Shown: positions 9,576 through 22,311, counted from the first letter of the stretch. The stretch is DNA of 64,000 bases from Liquidambar formosana (GCA_039720395.1 CM077826.1:32050810-32114809); one strand, 5' to 3'. The notes: generated by a model from the letters alone, not told the origin. Numbers and translations: made by a program.

Positions 9576-12452
9576 TGTCACACCCCATTTTTGGACCACC
9601 TTACTAGGGTTTGTCATTCCATGCATGTTTTTGTTTTGTTTTTGAGTCTAGTTATTTGCATTAGCCTTCTAGAATCACAAGGACATTGGATATGAATTTT
9701 GGTTCAATTTGGAGTTGATCTTGAGGGATAATAAGAGCTTTTGTGACTTGAGGCGCATAATCGTCTTTTAGGTTACAAACCTTCCATTTAACCTTGAAAT
9801 GATCTCCAAATTGTCAATTAGAGTTCATGAGGATGCAGTTGAGGTATTTATGGGTTCAATTTGATGAATCAATGGTTCGGGATTAAAATGGCTCAATATG
9901 GCTTAGGTCAGTTAAGAGACCTACTTCGGGTTGGCTCAAATCGGTTCATGATTTTCACTTAATTCCCACTCATTTGACTTTAATTAGTCTTAATTTCATT
10001 CCTAAAGATGTTTTGGAAGGTTGAATTTTGAATTGGAAAGCATTCGGTGCGACCCTATGTGCATACCTAAGCTTAGCGACGATGGTGCATAGCGGTTAGC
10101 CGCCTTTGTAAAACCCAACCATGCAGCCATGGCTAGGAATTTTTGCCCTAAAATGTCTTAAATTACATTCCTCATCGAAGCACGGTCGTTTTGGCTTTCG
10201 TTTCATCAAAATCGAACTCCGTTTGACCCCCGAAACACTTTTGGAAGGCAAAAGGGCTCAAATAAGGCAATTGCTGATGGAGCGCTCGGGTGACCACCTG
10301 GGGCTTGGCGGCTAACCGCCCAGCCCAGGTGGTCAGCCAGCCCAAGGCTAGGTGGTTAGCCGCCCAGCCCTGGGTGGTCAGTCGAGCCACTTTCCTAAAA
10401 TCATGCTGAAGCGAGATTCCTTCCTATTTTTGACGGATTTTTTGCCTCCAGCCGCCATTCTATCTTATTTTCAGCCCTATTTGACCTACTTGAGCCCCAA
10501 GGAAGTCTCTAAGGACCCTTGGATTAATATTTAGGGTTTTAATCCCAACCATTGATTGATTCCACTCAATCCCTATAAATACCCTTCTATACTTCAGCAT
10601 TAGGGGAGCCACTTGGAGGCAACTAGAGCCATTCTTATGTAGTTTAACCTAATTTCTGGAGAAAGAGAGTAAGAGAGAGTTCCAAAGGAGAGCTAGGGTT
10701 TGTGTAGAGGCTTGAAGGAGAGTGTTTCAAGAGGAGAAGAAGTCTCTACAGCTACAAGGAGACATCCACCATAGGTATACCTCTTTTCCTTTTATGCTAA
10801 AATTAAGGTTTCACTTAGAATAATTCTATTACATGTTCAAGATAGTATTTTTATCATGTGTTGATGCTTCTAATAGTTAATATACATGGTTTAAATGTTA
10901 TTCATAATGAGTTATGCGTGTAATTGGATTATTTCATGTGGTTTAATGCATAGTCAGGATTTTATGATTTCTATTGTGCTGAAATTAGAATAGCTCTATT
11001 TCATGTTCAAGTTGGCATTTTTATCATGTGTTGATACTTCTATTGGTTAATATCCTATGACTAAAATGTTATCCTTGAGGAGTTATGCATGTTATAATGT
11101 TATTCCATGTGATTTTATGCATAGTTGTGATTCTAGGGTTTCTAGTGTCTTTTTTAGGGTTTTGCATTGAATAGCTATTATTTCATGTTCAAGCTTGCAT
11201 TTTTATCATGTGTTGATGCTTTTATTAGTTAATACATATGATTAGAATGTCATTTATGTTTAGTTTTGCATGATTTAGGGCTATTTCACATAGTTTAAAG
11301 CATGTGTGTGAGTTTAGGATTTCTTTTGCCCTTGTTTTAGGTTTGTTGCATATAGCATAGTTTAGGCTTTTTGTTGTCCTTTTCTTCATAGTTGCTGTAT
11401 ATGTATTGCATATATAATAGCTATGATGATTTTCTGCATTCATGTTAGTTGATTTTAGGGTTTTTATGCATGTTATGGTTCTAGGATTGCATTAGGGTTT
11501 TTGTTATTTCACTGTTTGTGTTATATGCATGATTAGTGGATGATTTTAGGCCCTTATACTATTCTGTCCAGATTTGTATTTTCTTCTTTTGGTTTGTTTT
11601 GAGCACGTGTAAGCAGTGCAAACAGGGGTGATAATCGCTTTATTACAAATAAGTTCGTTATTGCTTAAGCTTGCTATTGCTCGGAGATATTACACAAGGT
11701 AAGTAGGGTTTAAAAGTGCCCTAATTCACTTTTTCTTCCTTTATCTTCTCTCTTCTCCCTCCTTAGGGTTATTTCCTAATATGAGTCTATGGTAATAATT
11801 AGAGGTTTCCTTGATTAAATAAATTACCTTTTTATCAAAGTTTCCATCTTGTGGAAGTTATTTCTATTGCAAACTTGGTTTAAATACCAGATTTTCCATC
11901 TTTCAAATAGGGAAACCTAGGGTTTTTACCATAGGTTTATATTAGGATTTAACCCTAATTCTCATCGAACTACGTGGACTTTGATCCATGTATTTCGCTA
12001 CATGGTACGTAGGCACTTTGAGGTTCAAGGTCCGCCCTAGGATCTAAGTATCCTAGTTTAGTTTAGTTTTTCTTTGTTTTGTTTGTTTGTTATGGATGGA
12101 TATATGATATGCATGCAACTCTTGTGATGATATCTTGCTGATTTTTGTATGGTAAGATCTTGATTTAGCCCAAATAAACTAAGAGACCGAAAGGGTGACA
12201 TAGGTACCTATAGGCTATGCCTAGAACCTTCCCATATCATAACTTAGCCTCCGAATCCCTGATTTCTTTGGTTTCCAAAAGACCATTTTTGCCTTTCCTT
12301 TTTAAACATGGAGTCATTCTTTTGTTTTCTTAAAACAAAATTGGTTTTTAGGGTTTTCCTTGTTTCCTTTAAAAAATAAGGTGGCGACTCCCTTTTCGTT
12401 TTTAAACCTATTTTCTTTTAAATCCTTGTGGGCCACTTTTTTAGGGTTCACA
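9576..12452 (+). repeat. 3' LTR of the Tat-like gag-only element
   Basis: 2877 bp, from TGTCACACCCC to ...GGTTCACA. It matches the 5' LTR with only scattered differences (for example GACGGTGG against GACGATGG), so the insertion is fairly recent. It carries the same GC-rich hairpins, the TATA box and the two-part stem-loop. Confidence 0.93.
10574..10581 (+). promoter_or_regulatory. TATA box of the 3' LTR
   Basis: TATAAATA, at the same position within the LTR as in the 5' copy. A transcript started here would run out into the copia element downstream. Confidence 0.7.
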
Positions 12453-12479
12453 GGTGTGTCAGAAAAGAGGAATAGAAGT

Positions 12480-13118
12480 CTCTCCCAATCGATGTACGTA
12501 GGACAAGATTTTGAATGGGTTCAAAATGCATGATTTCAAGAGAAGTCTAATTCCTGTCGACATGAAATCAAGTTGTCTAAAAGCACATGCCATGCTGTGT
12601 ACATTACCAGATATCAGTTTTGCTGTAAATGTTACGAGCAGATATCGGGTAGACCCAGATAAGGAACACTGGGAAGCAGTCAAGGCTATCCTTAAGTTCT
12701 TGAGAAGAACTAAAGGACCTATGCCTTGCCTATGGAAAAAGAAACTTGAAATGGTTGGTAGAACGAATACAGATTTTGATCTGACGATGATGATAGGAGA
12801 TCAACATCGAGGTATGTTCTCACTTTAAATGGTGGAGCTGTAAATTTGAGCGCATTACTGCATGTTTGGATGAGTAAGTTCATTGCAGAACTAGGAGTGG
12901 TTCCTAACATTGAGAAGCCTTTACTATAGTTTTTGTGACAGCAATAAGGCTATTGCTCAAGACAAGGATCCACGGTCTCATCAAAAGTCCAAACTTTAAG
13001 CGGCGATTCCAAGTGATTAGAGAGATCATTGGAAGAGATGTCATATACATATAGAAGTTTAATACAACAGAGAATAAAGAAGACCCCTTCACTAAGGTTA
13101 TGACCTAAGTGTGTTGGA
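12480..13118 (+). pseudogene. Copia pol remnant: end of reverse transcriptase and RNase H
   Basis: The frame at 12511-12828 contains AMLCTLPDISFAVNVTSRY, DKEHWEAVKAILKFLRRTK and related words, the copia block just after the reverse transcriptase. Further on, in shifting frames, come RNase H words: LGVVPNIEKP, then SHQKSK, REIIGR and a DPFTK-type C-terminal motif at about 13085. Several frameshifts and stops break it, so no active enzyme can be made. The gene's 5' part is separated from it by the Tat-like insertion. Confidence 0.85.
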
Positions 13119-13181
13119 TCACCACCGACAGGATATAGGTATGAGATACATGGTGGATTGGCTATAGTGCAAGTGGGAGAT

Positions 13182-14874
13182 TGTTAGAATTATGCCCTAG
13201 AGCCAATCATAGAGATGATTGTTTAGGGATTAGGAACAATCAATTGATTTCATTTATATATGTCACATTTATTATTGATTTAATAAAAGGGCTTATTCTA
13301 TTATGTTTATATGCATCATTTATATTTACATAATATATCCATGGAGTTAGAGTTGAGAATGTGAAATTACAAAGGGTTGTAATTTTGAGACTCTAAATAT
13401 ATCTCTGTACTAAACTCCTAAATCATTCCCTAGTTAAAGGTTCACTATGATGGACTAGTAATGAACCATAGGACTAGCACTTGTTAGGTTGACTCTATAG
13501 GAGAATAGCTAGTCTCAAGCTATTTGTGTGCAGACACTACAACCAACAAGTGGGTGCCTATAATAAGAATAGGTACACTGAATGTGACCAAAGATATGAG
13601 ATAAACTGAATGGAGTTTTAACCTGCCTGTCAATCAGTTTCTCATTGTTATATTAGTACAAGTAATCCTTAGACCTGAGACACCATGGTTGTTTTATGCA
13701 TGTAGCTTTAGAAGTTTGATAACACTAAGTGCAGATCCTATTCAGGGGTCTGTAAGGGTGTTCATTGGCCCTACTGCTATGTGTGTGAAGGCATGTGAGT
13801 GATCAACAAGGAATCCATCACTCTCAGGAAAAAGGGAATGAATGTATCATATAGCATTCATTGAATATAACTCATTAAATCCATAGGCCCTATGGTAGAA
13901 TAAATATGGAAAGGAGTTTCCATAAGTTCATCATTGAGTTGATATTAATGAATTAGTATAAAGTAATTGAACTAGGGACTTGACAGATTTCCATGTCCTA
14001 TTAGTTCAATTGGAGACATTGAGTTGATGGAAGGATGGAATTGTAACCTATAAACTATAACAGAAGGGTTCTTTGTAAATGACTATTCACCTCATTAAGG
14101 ACCACACCATGAGCCATATGCTAGGTGTTATTCATGGTTAGTAGAAGCCCTAATTGATATAAATGAGTTATAATCAATTAGGGAATTGAAAGGAGTTTCA
14201 ATTAGACCCTTAATGGAAAGTGTTCCATTGTACACAACTTGTGCTGTTCCTACTACTTAATGATGTGAACCCAATGGGTCACACACTGATCATGCTAAGA
14301 GAGCCTGATTGTCTATGAGAGAAAGGGTATAAGTGATTAAAAAAAAGTTCTTTAAGGGGCTATTTTGTATTTGATGCAAACTAGTGGGCCAATTGTGTAA
14401 TTAAGAGTAATTACACAAATTCCACTAGGGTTAGGAATCCCCCTATGGCCGGCCCTATTAATGGGCTATATAATGCCCATTATATGGGGATCACAAGAGG
14501 ACAATTCGTTCTCCCAAGGGCTAGTTGGAAAAATTACAGCTTTCCCTCTCTCTCTCCTTCTTCTCCACCTCTAGCAACCATAAGGAAGAAGAAGGAAAGG
14601 ACAACAAGCTCTAGCTAGGTGTGGATACCGTTGGAGGCAGCACACTTGGGCTGCTCATTCACCGCTGTCGGAGACAAAGCTTGGAGCAAAAAGGAGAAGA
14701 CAAAGCTTGGAGCATAAAGAAGAAGACTTGATTCAAACTGTAAGTAATTCTACCCTCTTCTAGTTAGGGTTTTTGTTTTGTATTAAGCATAATTAAGATT
14801 CATGGTTTTGGGAATCGTAGGAAAAATTTTAATTCCGCCTTTGTAGTTTTTCCTCTCTAGTTAGATTCCCAACA
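13182..14874 (+). repeat. 3' LTR of the Angela-like copia element
   Basis: 1693 bp, from TGTTAGAATT to ATTCCCAACA. A purine tract AAGTGGGAGA (13171-13180) lies just upstream. A diverged solo copy of the same family lies at 56347-59474. Confidence 0.88.
14467..14473 (+). promoter_or_regulatory. TATA box of the copia LTR
   Basis: TATATAA within GGGCTATATAATGCCC, about 410 bp before the LTR end. Plausible core promoter. Confidence 0.55.
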
Positions 14875-15367
14875 CTGAATATGCATCTCTTTTCCAAACA
14901 TTTTTTCTATCTCACTTGGTTAAATATATTCATGGCTTGAATATATTTTTTCCATTTCAAAAGCATACTCACTTGTGATATGCTTCTCTATTTCACTCTC
15001 TATCTTACTTGGTTAAATATATTCATGGCTTGAATATATTTTTCCATTTCAAAAGTATATTCACTCTTAATGTTTTGGATGTGCTTCCTTATCATCATTC
15101 TCCATCTCACTTAGTTAAATATATTCATAACTTGAATATATCTCTCAATTTCAAAAGTATATTCATTCATAGTGGCTTGAATATGCTTCTCTTATTAATT
15201 CTCAATCCCCAATGGTTAAAGTATATTCATAGTTTGAGTATACTTCCCTATTTCAATCTCATATCACTGTTGGTGTTAGTATGTGATTTCTCCAGGCTTT
15301 CTGGCAAAAATGGGTTGTTCTTTATCATTGGTTCATCCGTGTAACTTATTCGCCAATGAGGGGCTTT
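14875..15367 (+). mobile_element. 3' internal end of a second Tat-like element, with hairpin array
   Basis: From about 14890 to 15250 this holds roughly six copies of a repeat built on long hairpins, for example AAATATATTCA/TGAATATATTT around a 5-nt loop, and AAGCATA/TATGCTT with an inner TCAC/GTGA pair. The last 60 bp (15306-15367) match the end of the first element's internal region, including the word CAATGAGGGG before the LTR. It is therefore the 3' end of a related element whose upstream part was displaced by the copia insertion. Confidence 0.75.
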
Positions 15368-15600
15368 TGTCACATCCCATTTTTGCACCACCTTACTAGG
15401 TGGTAGACATCCAAATTTTGTCGGGCCACCTCCGGATAAAACTAGTCAACTCGTCAATAGTACAATTAGGCTAGACAAACTCCGTGCTTAACTTTGTTCA
15501 CCTTGTCCGTACCCATTAGGTTAAGGCCTCTCCCTAATTCAACCTCTGACATCTGAAGCCCAAGGGCCAAGAATGGGCACGATGCCCAAAAACACTCAAT

Positions 15601-16790
15601 CGAACCCCTAATCAACACTAGGTGGTTCGATCTCCAACAATCTTTGATCTAACGGTCAATTCCATCGTAGGATCTTCAATTCAATATCCCTAGAGCGGTT
15701 TAGGATCATTTAATTGGGAATCAGAAGGCATGGGCCCTTCGATCCCCAATTTACCCCAAATCGAACCCCTAAATCAGCACTAGGTGGTTCGGTCTCCAAC
15801 ACTCTTTGATCCGACAATCAATTCAACCATAGGATCTTTAATTCAATATCCCTAGAGCAGTCTAGGACCATTTAATTGGGAATTAGAAGGCACGAGTCCT
15901 CCGATCCCCAATTTACCCCAAATCGAACCCCTAAATCAACACTAGGTGGTTCAATCTCCAACAATCTTTGATCCGAGGGTCAATTCAACCATAGGATCTT
16001 CAATTAAATATCCCTAGAGTGGTTTAGGATCATTTAATTGAGGATCAGAGGGCACGAGCTCTCCGATCCCCAATTTACCCCAAATCGAACCCCTAAATCA
16101 GTACTAGGTGGTTCGATCTCCAACAATCTTTGATCTGACGGTCAATTCAACCATCGGATCTTCAATTCAATATCCCTAAAGTGGTTTAAGATCATTTAAT
16201 TGAGGATCAGAGGGCACGAGCCCTCCGATCCCCAATTTACCCCAAATCGAACCCCTAAATCAGCACTAGGTGGTTCGATCTCCAACAATCTTTGATTCAA
16301 CAGTCAATTTAACCATAGGATCTTCAATTCAATATCCCTGGAGTGGTCTAGGATCATTTAATTGAGAATCAGAATGCACAAGCCCACCGATCACCTATTT
16401 ACCCCAAATTGAACCCCTAAATCAACACTAGGTGGTTCGATCTCCAACAATCTTTGATCCAACGGTCAATTCAACGATAGGATCTTTAATTCAATATCCC
16501 TAGAGTGGTCTAGGATAATTTAATTGAGGATCAGAGGGCACGAGCCCTCCGATCCCAATTTACCCCAAATCGAACCCCTAAATCAGCATTAGGTGGTTCG
16601 ATCTCCAATAATCTTTGATCCAACGGTCAATTCCACCGTAGGATCTTCAATTCAATATCCCTAGAGCAATCTAGGATCATTTAATTGGGAATCAAAAGGC
16701 ATGAGGCCTCCGATCACCAAATCACCCAAAATCGAACCCCTAATACAACTTTAGGCGGTTCAATCCCTCACCATTTCTCGTCCAATGGTC
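15601..16790 (+). repeat. 162-bp tandem repeat inside the long LTR
   Basis: The word CGAACCCCTAA recurs at 15601, 15762, 15924, 16086, 16248, 16410, 16571 and 16733, a spacing of 161 or 162 bp. Units contain GGTGGTTCGATCTCCAACAA, the word CAATTCAATATCCCTAGAG and a final part ending in CCTCCGATCCCCAATTTACC. The units are well conserved with scattered changes. Confidence 0.92.
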
Positions 16791-17503
16791 AAACCGACCG
16801 TTGGATCTTTAATTCAACCCCTCAAGATCAATACAAGACCATTTAATCAAAGATCGGGCCTCATTCGGCTCACGATCAACAAAACCCTAATCACAGGCCA
16901 TGCGAGCATCATGCTCGCATCCGGGCCGTTCAATCCTGCCCTAAAGGGTGCACACTCCACTTTTTGGTCCCAAACCAAGTTTATGGACCCAAAGTTTCAA
17001 TCCCCATTCAAGATCAATGGTCGGATTTCACCCGATCGATGATCGAACGCAATCGCGCGATCGTACGGCACCACAGTAGGGCGGACCACCACCCTAAGCC
17101 CACCTCAGATGCCCCACACCTTCTAGAAGCACACACTTCCCAAGAAACACAAGTTCCGATGTGTGATGATGAGAAATCATCATAAATGTGGGATAAGTGT
17201 GCCCACGTTGGCCAAACCAACATAGGCAAATCTTGCTTTCGGCCTTGCAGCATCTTGCAACCACCTACAGGCCGCAATCCAACTGCCTGGATGGGACATA
17301 AGCCCACGCTGGCTTGGCCAGCGTGGCCACACCTACCATGCCAGTGTAAATGGCCAGTTTGCCCTTTTGCTACTTTTTGACCATCTTGCCCTCATTAAAT
17401 GAGGTAATTCCTTCATCAAACAAAGCTCAAATGCCCTCCATGTCCTATGTGACCAAAATGCCCTTCCGAATGACCATTTTACCCCTAAAAGTCCATGTTT
17501 TCC

Positions 17504-17511
17504 TATAAATA
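17504..17511 (+). promoter_or_regulatory. TATA box of the long LTR
   Basis: TATAAATA within TTTTCCTATAAATAGCCC, followed by a C/A-rich stretch. Likely core promoter of the LTR. Confidence 0.65.
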
Positions 17512-20500
17512 GCCCACAATTTTTGTTCATTAAGGAGATCCCTAACCCAACCCTTCTTATCTTATCTCCTATACACACAAACACCCAACCTAAATCCCAC
17601 ACATCCATCATCCATCTTTGCCTAAACCCCATCCTTTGAAACACTTATCCATATATATACACAAATCAGCCCCTAATCCCACATTTCAATCCAATTGAAT
17701 CTCATCCACTACAAATAGCCTACCATATATCTCCTCACAAACCCTCTCCCACCTATCAATTTCATGTATGCTGATTAGCAATTTCACGTTTGCTAACTGG
17801 TAACTTCGCTGTTACCACACTTTCCTTGCTTAATTCACTCCACCACTTCCACCACCACTCCGCCACCTTCCAAGCATACTTAGAACCTTCAAAGGAGCAT
17901 CTCAAAGGGAGATTTTCAAGCCTAGGAAAGGAACACTCAAGCCTAACTTGGTCAAAGCTAAGGTGAAATCACCTACACTAGGTGAGCTTCCCATTTAAAA
18001 TTCATTCCTAAGTTTTTAGTTTAATTTCCTATTAAGCTCATTATTCATTGCAGCCTCAATATGTGATTGTCACCCTTCTTACCTTTGCCCGAGTACGTAC
18101 ATGGGCCTCCTAACACGTGTCGTGGAGGGATCAAAGACTTGTATGGTGGGTTAAAAGGTAGGAAGACCCTAAACCACTTGATGCATGCAAACCATTCTAA
18201 TAGGTTGCTAGCACCCCTTTTTCATTTCCTTTTATTGCATGCAAGCTTACATTCGTGATGTGTGAAATGGAAATTTAAGCATACCAAAAGGTTGAAATGA
18301 TGTTTAAACAAAATCAAATTTGGCAAGGTTAGGTTCATGCATGCTTGCATATTGTTTATACTAACCTTTCTTGTTTCCTTGTTGTAATCATAATCAACTT
18401 GAACATAAAATAATCCCCTTTGCTATGGAGCTTATTGGACTTAATTGAATATCCCCATGTTTGGATAAATGGACAAATGCAAGGACTTAGACAAATTCAT
18501 TCAAAATGATTGTTCTCATTTTTCATTTTCTTTATTTAGAGGCTATGGCTTTTCGCTACCCTCCGGGTTGTGGTCGTTGCAACCCTTTCCCCCATCACTT
18601 GTACATTTTCTTTTTACTTATTTATTGCTTTATTTACCGCTTTATTTAGAGGCTATGGCTTTTCGCTACCCTCCGAGTTGTGGTCGTTGCGACTCTTTAC
18701 CCGAATGTTTGAGCACTTTTCATTTCGTTGTCACTTGACCCTTTCATTTTATGTACATATACCTGTGCTTTTCAAAGCAATAAACATCGCATCCATGAAT
18801 TCCAAACCTTGCCAAGGTTGATTATGTTTATATATCTTTTGACATTTCAATGTGTTTATCTTGATATTTCATGCTATATGATATTTTAATTCTATTCCCA
18901 TGTGAATAAAGTTCAACTAAAGACTTTAGATAATCTATCATGCTATGGATAAAAAGTTTATAGCATCAGATACTTAAAAACTCATCCATAGCATAATAGC
19001 TTATCACCATCAAATGGACTTAATCAATTGACCTGCCAGATTCCAATGAATCGCCTTACCCCTAACCCAAGAACTCCTACGTGTCCTTATGTCACGTACT
19101 AAAAACTCAATCCTTAGGAGATTTGATTGATTGCATTTTTATTCAATTAATTCAAGTGCGCACCAAGATTGGATTCAAATTCCTCCAAAACCATCTTTAA
19201 GCTCCAAGAGCTCCAAGTACTTTTTCAAAAAGTCTTTTAAAATTGAAAGTGATTCTTTACATCTCAAATCCTTGCTGAAAGATTCATACCTGCGTGGGAC
19301 CATCTTCCCACTAATCATTTTTTACAACATTACCATCTTTATCAAATAAAGATTTTGATTAAAAAAGAACCTCTAGCCATCAAGCAAACTGTTAACGTGC
19401 ACATCATTTTTTAATTGATGAGTTTATTCCAAAAATGACTTGAATATTTCTTTTCATTAAAAAGGTGCGTGCTCTCTTTCCACAAACATTATCTTAATCA
19501 AGTCAAATTTCCAAAACCATCATTCCATGCAGGATCTCCTTTCTAGTATGGATTGAGAATCATAAAGTTTCACTTTCATTTTGTTTAAACAAAACCCCTT
19601 TACACTTCAAAAGTGTTCTTTTCTCAATTAAATACATTTTTCTTCCTTTAAAAGGAACCCCTGTCTTTAAAAGGCAATCTTTTCCCTTCAAAAGGGAACA
19701 TATCCTCGATTTCAATAGCTTTCAAAAAGCATCCTTTTCTTCACCCATTCCATTGACTTCAAAAGTCTCGAGCTTTCTCAGGGTCCCAAAAAGGTTCGCA
19801 CTTGATATTAATTCTTTAAAAAAATGGACTCACATCATTTCCATTTCCATCCTTACATAAAGGATTGATTTTAACACCGAAAGATAAGGATACTTTAGAG
19901 TTAATCAATTTGACCTAAGATACCCAAGAGAAGGAAGGCGAATTTGTGGTCCTTTCAAATAATTTTCATTCACAACCTTAAGGCATACTTTTTCAAACAT
20001 CAACACTTTCCAAAGACTTTATTCCAATGCCTTTAAGGATCTCTTTTTCAAAATAACATAATTCACCACCCTTCAAAAAGGTATTCTATGTCAAGTTGTT
20101 CATATAGGAAATTAACAATACCAAATGGGATTTTAATAAAAAATATTGTCGAAAATCGGGAACCGTTGGATTCCAACAGGCGATGTGGGGTGCCTCACAC
20201 CTTCCCCACTCGTAACTAAACCCCCTTACCCTCAATCTTTAGTCTCACAAACCACTAGGAGTCATTCAATTTTTCCAGTAGACCCTCAGATGGGCCTATT
20301 GATGATAAGCCCCAAAATAGGCTTATTTTGGGATCTTAGATGACCCCACCTTCTGACCAACCATAGGATGCCCAGTCACGTCCTCAAACCCCTGATTGGT
20401 GGCGACTCTATAGCCTTGATAATTCTAGATACTCACATACCTAGGACAATCAAAGTGCCCTTGAACTGAATCCATCTTATTCAACACCACCCACCAGAGA

Positions 20501-20592
20501 AAACGGATGCCCTAGGGTCGTCCAAAAAAAAAAAAAAACGTTAGGAAGGGAAACATCCCATCCATCTCCTTTTTTTTGGGGTAGCGACAGCA

Positions 20593-20610
20593 TAGTGACT
20601 CCACTGGGGA
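20593..20610 (+). promoter_or_regulatory. Primer binding site to the right of the long LTR (diverged)
   Basis: TAGTGACTCCACTGGGGA differs at only four of 18 positions from the site at 2569, and stands 3 nt after the LTR end as there. It shows that a 5' internal region starts here. Confidence 0.7.
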
Positions 20611-22188
20611 TCTTGTAGGTTTTGTCCCATGCAATTTTACCGATATTTCTAAAATCCCTTTTTGAGATTGTTAAATTCCTATACAACCTGGATAAGACCA
20701 ATGTCTTCTTTTATTATTCATTATTATTGTACAAATTTTCTGACAGATTACTGACTACCTCTTTTTCTCTTTTTGTGGGGTGCGCGAGTCTTTATTCTTT
20801 CAAGCATTTATTTACTTTCCAAGTATTTAATTGCTTTCCTATGTGATTAATATGCTCAAATGCTGTATCATGCCATGTGAACATATGTCATCATTTCCTC
20901 AAATATAACTTCTCACTTCATGCATACATGCATACTTTGTTTTATTTGAACCCGGGCACGCACGAGTGTCCAACCCTGCAGGATAGCAGGGGGCGAATGT
21001 AGGTGTATGCTCCGTCAGATGGTTTGTACATCGGGCGGTTGTGGGCATTAAAAAGCCCCCACCCAGATCACCCAAAGCTTGTTTACGCTTGCGAGAGGCC
21101 TAGGTAATTTGGGACCCCATCTTTCTAGGACTAGCTTGCATCGCCCAGCCTAATGATAACATGTCATTTAGCATCCCTAGGAAAGAAATGCTGACCCCTG
21201 TTGCATTAGGACACCGGCACTCACGAGGAAAGGATTTATCTTGTACATATCCTACTTGTATATATTATGTACATACATGTCATTATTATCGTCACATACA
21301 TTCTAAAAAGAGTCCATATGGCCAAATGGGCACCCCATGCCTATAGCCCTTGCAAATCATGCATTTGAACCACCCTAGGATGGTAATCAATATCACCGCA
21401 TCAAGTTTGGTTTAGAAGTTTCCCAATATCCAATCTAAGGGTTTAATAACCCTAAAAGAGGTACATTGCACAAAGGAAATCCATCCAGAGGGTTGCAATC
21501 AACCCACCACTAAACAATATATCAAGGTTACCTAACAAGGAATGACTCAAATGGAGATGGAGGAATGTTTGCGAAACCCACACCAACTTTAGGGGTTAGC
21601 AAGTTTTATTTCTACCCATTTGTAATTAACATAGGCTACAAGGCTTAAGTCATGTCCTCACAAGAATCCAGGTATCAACACCATTCTTAGGAGTCATCCC
21701 TTACAAACGAGGGATACCTAAGACATGCATACATCGAATCTTTACTCCCCAAGGTTATGTCAAGGGTAAACTAAAGTCAACTCCGAATATCCCGAGACAT
21801 AACGGAAAGTAAAGATTCGACTTCTACGTATCAATTCTATACTAACTATGTCTTCACGTACGCTAGGTACTAGGTACTAGGTACAAGGTACAAGGTACTA
21901 GGTGGAAAAGTAGAAGAAGGAATCAGCAACAAAGTACTGTCCACAAGAGATAGCGTCACCATCAAGTACTAAGTATAAAGTGCTACAAGGCATTAAGTAC
22001 TAAGTATCCATTTCAAGGCTCCAAAGAGCCCAACATCATAGTCAAGTCCAAAGAACAAAGTTGCTGACGCTCCAAGAAGCACAGAACATACAAGCTTTGA
22101 CCAGACAGTAACCACCATAGAGCGACCTAGGGGACGATCCAGGTCCACCTGCAGACAAACCCGCAACCCTTCTAACAGCCCAGAAAGG
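20611..22188 (+). other. Untranslated leader of a Tat-like element
   Basis: No gene seen. It contains a GTACTAGGTACAAGG-type short repeat (about 21864-21905) and runs up to a gag start at 22189. Confidence 0.5.
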
Positions 22189-22311
22189 ATGGAGCAGCAC
22201 GTGTCACCAGTTATGGAAGAAGCACCAGAGAGTAGTAATCCCCGAGTTGACCACTTGGAAGAGCTAATGGCCATACTGATTGCCACTGTTAGTTGCATCA
22301 CAGAATATGTA
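22189..22311 (+). pseudogene. Tat-like gag N-terminus, cut off by the chromovirus insertion
   Basis: An ATG-started frame with NPRVDHLEELMAIL, a leucine-patterned helix like those opening Tat-type gags. It ends where the Tekay element's LTR begins (22312). Sequence continuing after the element (34365 on) is not gag but a chromovirus LTR fragment, so the gag had already been broken before that insertion. Confidence 0.55.
22307..22311 (+). other. Target-site duplication ATGTA, left side of the Tekay element
   Basis: ATGTA here is repeated at 34365-34369, directly after the element's 3' LTR: the 5-bp duplication made by integrase. Confidence 0.85.

Larger units (their letters stand above)
1..12452 (+). 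mobile_element. Tat-like non-autonomous LTR retrotransposon (gag only, 5' end outside window)
   Basis: Two near-identical LTRs (1-2565, missing about 310 bp at the window edge, and 9576-12452) flank a 7.0 kb internal region. A primer binding site follows the first LTR and a purine-rich tract precedes the second. Inside are a truncated gag reading frame, a long non-coding stretch with three structured motifs and an array of short tandem repeats. No protease, reverse transcriptase, RNase H or integrase frame is visible, so it would need enzymes from a relative. The layout resembles plant 'terminal repeat with GAG' derivatives. The Tat/Ogre assignment rests on the gag zinc-knuckle region and on the primer site. 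The full length would be about 12.76 kb. It is inserted in the pol region of an Angela-like copia element, whose 3' half resumes at 12453. The upstream target duplication lies outside the window. Confidence 0.85.
12453..14874 (+). mobile_element. 3' part of an Angela-like Ty1/copia element
   Basis: This is the end of pol (reverse transcriptase to RNase H), a purine tract and a 1.69 kb LTR. The 5' part would lie to the left, beyond the inserted Tat-like element and outside the window. The LTR start TGTTAGAATTATGCCCTAG resembles the Angela/BARE lineage. The element is itself inserted in the hairpin-repeat region of another Tat-like element, which resumes at 14875. Confidence 0.85.
15368..20589 (+). 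repeat. Long LTR (5.2 kb) of the second Tat-like element
   Basis: It begins TGTCACATCCCATTTTTGC, parallel to the first family's LTR start, and ends ...GTAGCGACA. A primer-site-like sequence follows after the same 3-nt spacing as in the first family. Such length is typical of Ogre/Tat LTRs. It contains a 162-bp tandem repeat, a TATA box at 17504 and a duplicated GAGGCTATGGCTTTTCGCTA word (18539 and 18650). The frames inside it are not coding. It has internal sequence on both sides instead of being solo or single-sided. Confidence 0.75.

Noticed and set aside
18469..18821. Possible gene with duplicated hydrophobic segment
   Set aside because: The frames follow a duplicated word in the long LTR; no start context, domain or splice support.
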